A DNA stretch of 64,000 bases from Dirofilaria immitis. Taxonomy: Eukaryota; Nematoda; Chromadorea; Rhabditida; Onchocercidae. Both the position numbers and the translations under genes were made by a program. Position 1 is the first letter of the stretch. Every line of letters begins with the position of its first letter. Below the pieces are notes generated by a model, which was not told the origin of the DNA, searched no databases, and was given only the letters and a program-made list of their open reading frames with translations. The DNA lies in NCBI GenBank assembly GCA_024305405.1, contig JAKNDB010000086.1:867001-931000 (forward strand). Reading direction: 5' to 3'. Shown here one piece after another: positions 56,066 to 64,000 of this stretch.

Positions 56066-59000
56066 CGTATTTGTCGACCACTAAATTGAACTTTTCATCT
56101 CAGGATTTGTCGAAATGTCGCATGCACCATTTTAAACCACTCATTTCTTCTCAAATCGCAAATTGAATCCCTGCCACAACTTTCACTTTACCTTGTATAT
56201 CTCTACTGTTGTGTTATTCTGCAACATCTGTTAATCTTCATTTGCCTTCTGGAAACAGCATTATTCTCTATCGCTGAATTAAAGTATTGTTTACAGTGTA
56301 TCTTCATTTACCTGTCCGAATTCGCTGCAGGTTTTAAACATGAAGAAACTTTTTGATTTTAATAATGGATTGGCTAATAAGTATGATTGATATGCATAGC
56401 TACATCTTTTGAATGGTCATTACGATAATGGTAGTAGCACATAAAAAGTGGGCAGAAATTTAAAAAATCGATGAATATTTTGATCGGCACTGAGAATTAA
56501 ATAACTTAAAATAGTTTAATCTCATATATTTTGTGTTTTCTAAAATATAAGAATATGGTAATCAAATGAGATATGCATAATATATTCATTTTTTTCAGTG
56601 GTTATTATTGTAATGATCATTCAACAACCAACAATGATCAATATTTATCAGCGATGCTTATTTACAAGGTACCTACCTATCTGTTGCTCTATCGTATCTA
56701 ACATTATACTCTCTGCTTTGCTGCTTATCTTAATACTATTTGCATTACCATCTGCCATTTATTGAAAAAAGGAACAAGATTATTACTAATTTTTTTCAAT
56801 TAAATATGAAGAAAAATCTGATGATTCATTGCATATTTGATAAATAACGAACAGTTTTAGATGAGGAAGGGGTTAAGTGCTAATAAATATATTAAATCCT
56901 TGTAGAATAAACTTACTAAAGCCAATTTTTCAGTTGTATTTTTCTGTATTTCTACGATAACAGTAACTAATTTTACATTCATTTTTTCTTTGTTTTAATT
57001 GTTCAGGTCCAATCATTTAGAAATATACAAATATATATTTCACAGATGCAAAGAACAGCGATTAATGACGTTAAGGAGTATTTTTTTCAAAACATATATA
57101 GGAAACCGCAATATAACTTACACATTTAAATATCATTAATTTCATAAATATAGTCGAAACAAAGTCGTTGAATGATTTCAGACCTGTAGGATGGATTTTT
57201 GAAGAATATAAGTGCATTTTATGTATGACAATTATCATTATTTTTTAAATGGCAATATATATAGATAAAAAAAAAGATCAATAAATTTAGCGATATTAGA
57301 ATTGAACTCTGAAAAATTCTTTTTGATTTTGGCTTATCGAATATGAGGCCAAGAATCGATTGCTTTGAAGGATTTCAAAATTCGTTAATAAACGATTGCT
57401 TTGATTAAACAAATAAGTGCATCTGGAACAAAAGTAGGTCAAAGAAAAATTAAATGACAATATATGTAGATTAAATCAGTTAAATTTTTAAAGTAAGGAT
57501 CATTGAAAAATATCTGAATTTAACTTCCTCAAATTTGCTGTATAATGAAAGAGGAAGAAAGAGTGAAGGAAACAAATATTATTAAAGAGAAATGCTGTTT
57601 GGATAAGACTGATTCCTATAAATTTGGTATTTTATAACATAAAGAATTAATATTAAATATGAACAAAAATTGGTGTTATCCAAAAATACTTCATAGGATT
57701 GCTAAAATGGGGTTGAGAAATGTGTTGAGGGATGTAGTATCTGCTATTTATCTATTTTACTAATGACGTTATCACAATTTTCATTAATACTCCTGAGAAA
57801 TTGTTTATCTAAGCATTCCAAAATATCGCATAAATTATAGTGCATACTCTTAATACAGGTATAGTTATAAGGTTTGATTTTATCTTGATAATCGTGACGC
57901 ATAATAAGAATCACTGTTGAACATCAAAACAGAAAATTTCCTGTACATTGTCCGAATTCTCAGCTTTCTATCACTTTTGATGCCGACTCGGTTAAACCGA
58001 AAAGTATAAAGATTTCAAGAGGAAATGAATAAAATTAAATGCGATACTGATTTATCTATATATTGTGTTCATGTAAAATATCGATTTATAAGTGCAATAA
58101 ATGGATGGCTTCATTACTTTTGCAAATATAAGTGAAAAATGAAAATAATATTTATGGTTTATGACTGATGCATACTTTATTCGATAAGATAGATATTTAG
58201 GATTCAAGCCCTTCTCATCTCATCATGAATTCAAGTTTCGTGATCTATTTCACATATAAAACTGACTCTGCGCTAAATCTTTACAGATGGAAACAATTAT
58301 TTCGAATCGTTTGCTACAGCTCTTTAAATTAAATTTCTTTCGAATGATTTAAAAATTCATAAAAAAGCAAAGTGCAAGCAAAAAAATTGCTCATAAAATT
58401 GTTTACATTGAAATGTTAATGAATTAATTCTATTTAAAATTAATTAATTTAAAATTAAAATATTTCATTGAAATTATTTTTAGACAACATTTCTTATTAA
58501 ATAAGCTTATCCTAAATTAAAATTATGCAACCTTTTAAGGAAAGCACAAAAACTGCACGAATTATATAATTGATATCCTAGTGATAATTATCAGTAAAAT
58601 ACATATTCGCATTGAGCCTCAATTAACAATGAAGAGCAGAGTCTTACATAAAAAATATGTCAAACGACAGATGCATTTTTGAAGCGAAAAAGAAACAAAA
58701 TAAACTGATGAAAAATAAATATAATTGTTTTTCTAAACAAAAGAAAAATCGTCTATATTTTTGAAGCTGCCCTAACATAATATACATATAACTCACATTA
58801 TGATAACGTCATTTCGTAGAATTCTTTGTCCTATAAAAAACAGAGACATCAATTTAGTGTTGAATGTATTTAATATGAACACATGAAGAAATGGAAAACT
58901 TTCTGCCATTATTTCTCCTTTGGCAATGTTACAGCAACTAAATCAATTTGCAGCAAAACTGAGTAATGCTAAAAGCTACGTATTTTGATCTACAGATTCA

Positions 59001-59114
59001 TATCACATCTATCAACAATTTCGGGTAATAGCATAATCTTAGTTGCTTCTGGCAACTAGATTCACCTAAACAGATTTATCAATCACTGCCATGCTTCATT
59101 ATGATTCTCTGCTA
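56066..59114. other. Gap between gopc-1 and the IP3 3-kinase gene
   Basis: About 3 kb with no exon I can support. The part near 56150-56340 is less AT-rich, and a short CAG...GTAAAT-bounded piece on the minus strand near 56310-56335 could be an upstream exon of the kinase gene, but this is weak. Confidence 0.5.
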
Positions 59115-62100
59115 TCATCGTTCTCGGACAGCATCGCTTTCACCAGCCAAATTGTTGCTATCGCTATGATGGGATGCAGATGACGAGCAACTGCTTGTTG
59201 TTTGCTCCAGCGTACTTGAACTTGCCATCTGCTGCTCGCGATCCGTAAATGGTTCATAGAGGTTGAATCTAATCCAATATATTTTTAAGTATATACGAGT
59301 AAGTAAATCTATATGTTATTAAAAGGTAATGCATAAAGCAAACATTAATTCCTTTCAGAAATAAACAAGTAACAAAAATAACAAATAAAATAAAAATAAT
59401 TACACAAAGCCGCCTTGCGTTTCAGCCATTACATCGCCGTCATCATCACTATCTTGATCTGGAGCCACGTAAACTACTTTTAAATTTAATTCACCTTCCT
59501 GGAATTGTGCTAGGCATGAAAGAGTTTGAAAAGACGTCAAATAAAAGACCAAAGACTTAAAGAAAAACTTTTTAAAATAATGCCTAGTAATATCATGTTG
59601 CAAATGAAACTAAATTATCATGTTCGATGAATTTATAATTTGAAGAACATGAATTACAATCATAATATTCGACAAAGAGAATATTTCACTTCCAGGTCAG
59701 CTAATAGGTCAGTTAACAATTAATTGAAAAGAAGCAAAACTCTCTTCAGATATTCGAAGATTTACGAAACATACAAGTATTCACTACTTTTTAATTCATT
59801 TGAAATAATTGATTATAATGATCGGTCTTGATCACTTCCATGTTTGGAAGATAAATTAGAGTGTCCACCTAAAATTTTAGCTAGTTCGCGAATTTAAATG
59901 TTTGCGTTAAGAGAATGTCTCAAGGTAGGGTGAAAATGTGGGGAAGAAGCTATTTTAATTAAAAGAGATATGCACAAATAGTAACCTCAGACCTGTTCAG
60001 AAAGTATGTGCACAGCTTCATTGTGCTTCGCAGTCCGCAAATCAATGCCATTGACGGACAATATAGCATCACCAACATACAAATTTCCACATCGTTCAGC
60101 AGCTTGATTAGGATGGATTTCGGAAATTAAGATTGGGACGCCATGTTCTTTTCCACCCTTCAACAAATTAATTTCTCTTGAAATTTCCTTCAAACCAAGA
60201 GTAATTGTGCAAGATGGTTATTTAAAAAAATTTTCCAGGTTTTGTAGAGTCGCTTCGCAGATATATTGATTTAAATCCAATGGTATCTTAAATGCACCAC
60301 GAAATATGCTTCTTCAATCGCAGCATAGTGTTGATTTTTGCGTTGCCTAGATGAAGACAAATAAGGTAAAAGATCCTCGTCTGAATTCGGATAGAAAATC
60401 ACCAAAATTAAGATGGATTACAAATATCACCGTAATAGATATGCCGAGACCTTCGTGTGAATCTTTGACAAGTTTAACGCTGCGAATGTCTCCTACACCT
60501 TTCCGTTTCCGCAAGGTTCTGTAATCATGATGAGGTGGTGATGGCAAATGCTTCTGACTACCACTTCGTCCTCTGTAATAACTTCGCTAGTTATAAATTT
60601 ATTGTTAATCAAACATATCAGCACTCAGATTTTCAAGATCACAATCAACTACCTGCATGCTCGAATAACAGTTTTATGCCGATGAAGATGAATTTCGGCT
60701 TCTAATTGGTTCCATAAGCGATCATGTTCAGGTCCACGCATATCTCTGCCAAGCAGTTGAATTTGCTGAATCCTGGAATTAATAAAGAATTACAATTTTT
60801 AAAAGCAACTATTCTACTTTCATTAAGAAATCACGCATTATTTTTAATGATCTTGTTCACTCAGATGATGCCAAATGATATAAAGCGCATAGAGAAATAA
60901 TTAAATTGAACAGTAGATAATGTTTTGATATAATATGAGCTTAATAAGAAAGATTCCATGTTGAAAATATTTCTTACAAGAAAAAAAACAATGACAGAAG
61001 TCCTTATTACCTTCCAGCAAGTTCCTTGTCCAAATATTTGGCAGCAAGTCGAGCACCATAAACTTCATTTTGCATAGCCAAAATCATTTGGCAATATTTT
61101 TGTTTTCTTTACGAAGAAGCTCTACTTCCGAACGAAGTTTTGCAGGAGGCCGAATTTTGGATCGAAAGTTTAGTATTTCTTGCTCCTAATTTTTGATTAG
61201 AAGTTAAACAGCGGAAATTGAGAAATAATTCTATTATAGATAGTATTCAAGAATATATATCATACCAGTATGATAACCTTCGTTTTATTGTGAGTTACTT
61301 TTACAGGTGTTGTGGATAGGAACATTATTTAATAAATCAAAATATCAGTAATGAAGGAACTATTCAGGATTTGTTTTTTAATAGTTTAATAATAGGCAGA
61401 TTAAAATAAAACAATTAAATATCTAATAATGTGAGTTTTTTCAAATATTTTGACTATTTACTCACTTTATATTGCAACATTCTTTGACAATATGCAAAAC
61501 AACAATAATAATTAACAATTATATTATTGTAAACCCTAAATAAACTTACCTCTATTCAATTCAATTGCACTTTAATAAATTTACAATTTGTGGAAAATAT
61601 ATTATTTATTTTAATCTATCACTTTGTTTTTTAAAATATCTTTGAAAGAACAGATCTATAATAGATAGCGCTCAAGAATATATGTCATACCAGTTTTTTC
61701 TTGATCATATCTGATTCATGTGGAGCAGTTTTGGAATGTACTTGACAATGTAAGCTGTGCACCTGAAGACTTTGGAGATTTCAAACAAATTTTATCATAA
61801 GAACAATTTCGACTTCCTTAACAAGCTATAAGAAATTAAACTATTTGAGATTTTTTAATGAAAATATAACCTGAAGCATGAGTTGCTGAGATTCACGTTC
61901 AAGTTCATAATGAGCGGATCGTGATAAGCATAAATCTTCTCTAAGCTGTGTCAGTTCTGCCTTAATATCAAATTGGATATTACTGATTTAAGGGAGAGAA
62001 GAAATATGATCAACTCCGATTTCGCTTAAATTATACAAAAAGAACAAATATGATCAACTCCAATTTCGCTTAAAGGGAAACATTTTTATCCTAAAAATGG

Positions 62101-62761
62101 AACCATAAGCGACCTCTTGGCACAAATTGGACTGGAAAATTGTTTGTGCTTTATGGACGAGCTGAGCGAATGCACCACTAAGTGCAGTCATCTTTTGACG
62201 GCTCTCAAACATTATATCTGCCTGGAAAGCCAAGAGGTTCTTCAATTTCAAGAAGTGTTGATAAAATTAGGTAATCCATACCGACTAAAGCAAATCATTT
62301 AGGAGCGACAATTGAAATTCTTTAAATAGCATCGTTCCAATTTTACAGATTTGATCTCAAGATGTGAAATAGTCTGCACAATAATTTCGTATGATAGAAG
62401 ATGAAAAAGTTTGTCCGAAATAAATTCATCGCATTAATGCTAGTGTTGCTGTTTGCACTAAATTAGCATTTATGATATAAGTTAAATTCATTAATTAGAG
62501 ATCGGATCTATGACATATGTAAATAAAGCATTTAAAAATTCCAATTAAATTCAATGAAATCAATTTTCTAGTAAAATCAAAAAATTGATATTAAAAACAG
62601 AAAATAATTGATATTAGAAAGAGAAAATCAGTTACCTGATCAGAATCAATTTCGCCTAGCAATAAATCCAAGTCAACAAATGCTTTATCGAAATCCTTTT
62701 CCAGAGCATCCAGCCAGATCAACATTGGACCAACAATTGGACACTCGTCCAATGCTGTCAT
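59115..62761 (-). CDS. gopc-1: GOPC/PIST homologue: coiled coil plus PDZ
   Basis: Golgi-associated PDZ and coiled-coil protein that sorts membrane cargo and, in C. elegans, works in dense-core vesicle maturation. Ten exons: 62761-62636, 62221-62114, 61960-61871, 61762-61691, 61185-61011, 60772-60653, 60572-60431, 60157-59993, 59498-59404, 59268-59115, for 415 aa after restoring one base. N-terminal [16 protein letters not shown], then coiled coil to about residue 225 with [15 protein letters not shown] and [21 protein letters not shown] at about 260-345 with the GLGI loop, [13 protein letters not shown] and [13 protein letters not shown], and a divergent Ser-rich tail. ATG 62761 is one base after a CAG, fitting a trans-spliced first exon. 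The frame breaks at 61087-61089 (AAATGA); one extra A gives a continuous match and correct phase. Confidence 0.95.
61231..61268. repeat. Copy of the gopc-1 exon 4 donor region
   Basis: 38 bp here match 61656-61693 at 33 positions. The latter spans the exon 4 donor (exon ends 61691, intron starts GTATGA). The copy, inside the same intron, therefore contains a second CTG/GTATGA donor-like site. Confidence 0.8.
62002..62074. repeat. 29-bp direct repeat in gopc-1 intron 2
   Basis: AAATATGATCAACTCCGATT... at 62002-62030 and its copy at 62046-62074 are identical at 28 of 29 positions, offset by 44 bp. Confidence 0.92.
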
Positions 62762-62765
62762 TCTG
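62762..62765 (-). promoter_or_regulatory. Candidate trans-splice acceptor for gopc-1
   Basis: Reading the minus strand, TGTTACAG ends at 62763, one base before the ATG. In nematodes an AG this close to the start codon is typical of spliced-leader addition. No leader sequence can be checked here. Confidence 0.45.
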
Positions 62766-64000
62766 TAACACATTTCGGACTTATACCTGATAAACATTCT
62801 ACACAAATACGAAATAAGCATTTGTATAGGATTCAAATAAATGATCTTGCACGAATAACTTGCGATGTCGTGCTACAGCTTCTATTGAGCATTAAGTTGA
62901 GTTCAGGATATTAGATTTAAACATTTGAAAGATTCGATTTCTTACAATCAAAAGACATAATGTTCCATTCAATAAAATACATTTCAGATGAAATTCTAAA
63001 TTAACATATAAAATGACCAGCAGAAATGTTAGAAAAAAGTTTTAACTAAATACAGTTTTATTTACCTAAAGGGAGGGTAAAGTGAATGAAAAACAAAATT
63101 TTAAATATTAAAATAGCCACAGCGAATCTAAGTCATCGTATGGGTGGAAATTTCGGAAGAATCAACTGCATGCAAATTACTGCTTATTTTTATAAGGAAC
63201 TTTTGCATATTAGTTTGATTCGACTTTTGATAAGTTGATAAGAGCAATAAATATGCTTAAAATATGTTTGAAAGTATTTATCGGAAAATTATAAAAGATT
63301 AGATATTATTATGAAAAAAAGGAACTCGAATATTACTTAAGATCATAGGTGACAGGAAAAGCAATAGTAAGATATATTAATTTGCATTGCAACGGAAATT
63401 TAAAGAAAAATACGATTGTAAAATTACATTTGTTATCTTGAAAGAAAGACAGGAACAATTTAGTCGGGATGCAAAGGCTAATGAATCAAATTTTCCAAAC
63501 AGTTGAACAATACAATTTTAACCGAATCATTTCTAAATCTCAATTTATCATTCATCTTGTTCATTCAAAATTTGCTTAAAGTTATCTATTCATGCAGCCA
63601 AGTGTACATGAAATAATAATACAATCATTTCTAACAGTTGGAAAATAACCAAAGGAATATATTTAAGGAAAAGCAAATATGCGGGAAGGCACCGACCTCA
63701 TGGATGCTTTATTTTAACAATGTATTCTTAATGAAGATAAGCAAACTGTCGGCTTAATTTCTAAATTATTTTGCATAATCTACTGGCAGTCCTGTTCACC
63801 ATCTTTATTCGCGATATATCCTCAAAAATTAGGTTTCTAATACAACAGATTTGGTAATCTTTCAATTTGAGTTTAGAATTTTAAATTTGTCAAAACCTGC
63901 TCACAAAAAGCTTCTATATCTTGGATAACAGAATGAGTCAGTCAAAATATTTTCTAGAGCTATTTCAGGAAACATAAATTTTTTACTTCAATTTTGGATC
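62766..64000. other. Upstream flank of gopc-1
   Basis: AT-rich DNA to the window edge. No exon recognised on either strand. Confidence 0.6.

Overview
The window looks like chromosomal DNA of a nematode, most likely a filarial or other spirurid parasite. It is very AT-rich. Its genes are split into short exons with GT-AG introns, some first exons sit just after a likely trans-splice acceptor, and it carries the nematode sperm-fusion family SPE-42/SPE-49 and a nematode-type cysteine-rich (ET-module-like) membrane protein. Species assignment is inference. Almost none of the coding sequence is visible as long ORFs, so the gene models below were rebuilt exon by exon from splice sites, reading phase and remembered family consensus.

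Layout. 1-13165 is gene-poor: a 21-bp coding-like satellite at the left edge, microsatellites and small tandem duplications. 13166-31875 holds three minus-strand genes: a SPE-42-like DC-STAMP/RING membrane protein, an EMC8/EMC9 subunit of the ER membrane protein complex, and an ankyrin-repeat protein of the ANKRD11/12 type. 33745-37508 (minus) is snx-27 (PDZ-PX-FERM-like retromer adaptor). It is divergent from a small two-LIM protein (37849-38714, plus), which converges on ndk-1 (39002-39858, minus). 45638-50433 (plus) is a type I membrane protein with three cysteine-rich modules and a strongly acidic juxtamembrane stretch. 54279-56065 (minus) is an inositol-trisphosphate 3-kinase (lfe-2 type). 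59115-62761 (minus) is gopc-1, a Golgi PDZ/coiled-coil protein. The remaining stretches are intergenic with hairpins and repeats.

How they fit together. This is an ordinary eukaryotic neighbourhood, not a single pathway. Two genes (snx-27, gopc-1) are PDZ adaptors of endosome/Golgi cargo sorting, EMC8 belongs to the ER insertase, ITPK shapes IP3/calcium signalling and NDK balances nucleotides. The SPE-42-like gene is expected to act in sperm at fertilisation.

The most practical observation is that six otherwise intact, conserved genes carry about a dozen single-base deletions, mostly in short homopolymer runs, while their splice sites and exon phases are perfect. I read these as systematic base-call errors in the assembly rather than pseudogenes. 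I found no mobile element with coding capacity, no CRISPR array, no viral sequence and no convincing tRNA or rRNA gene.
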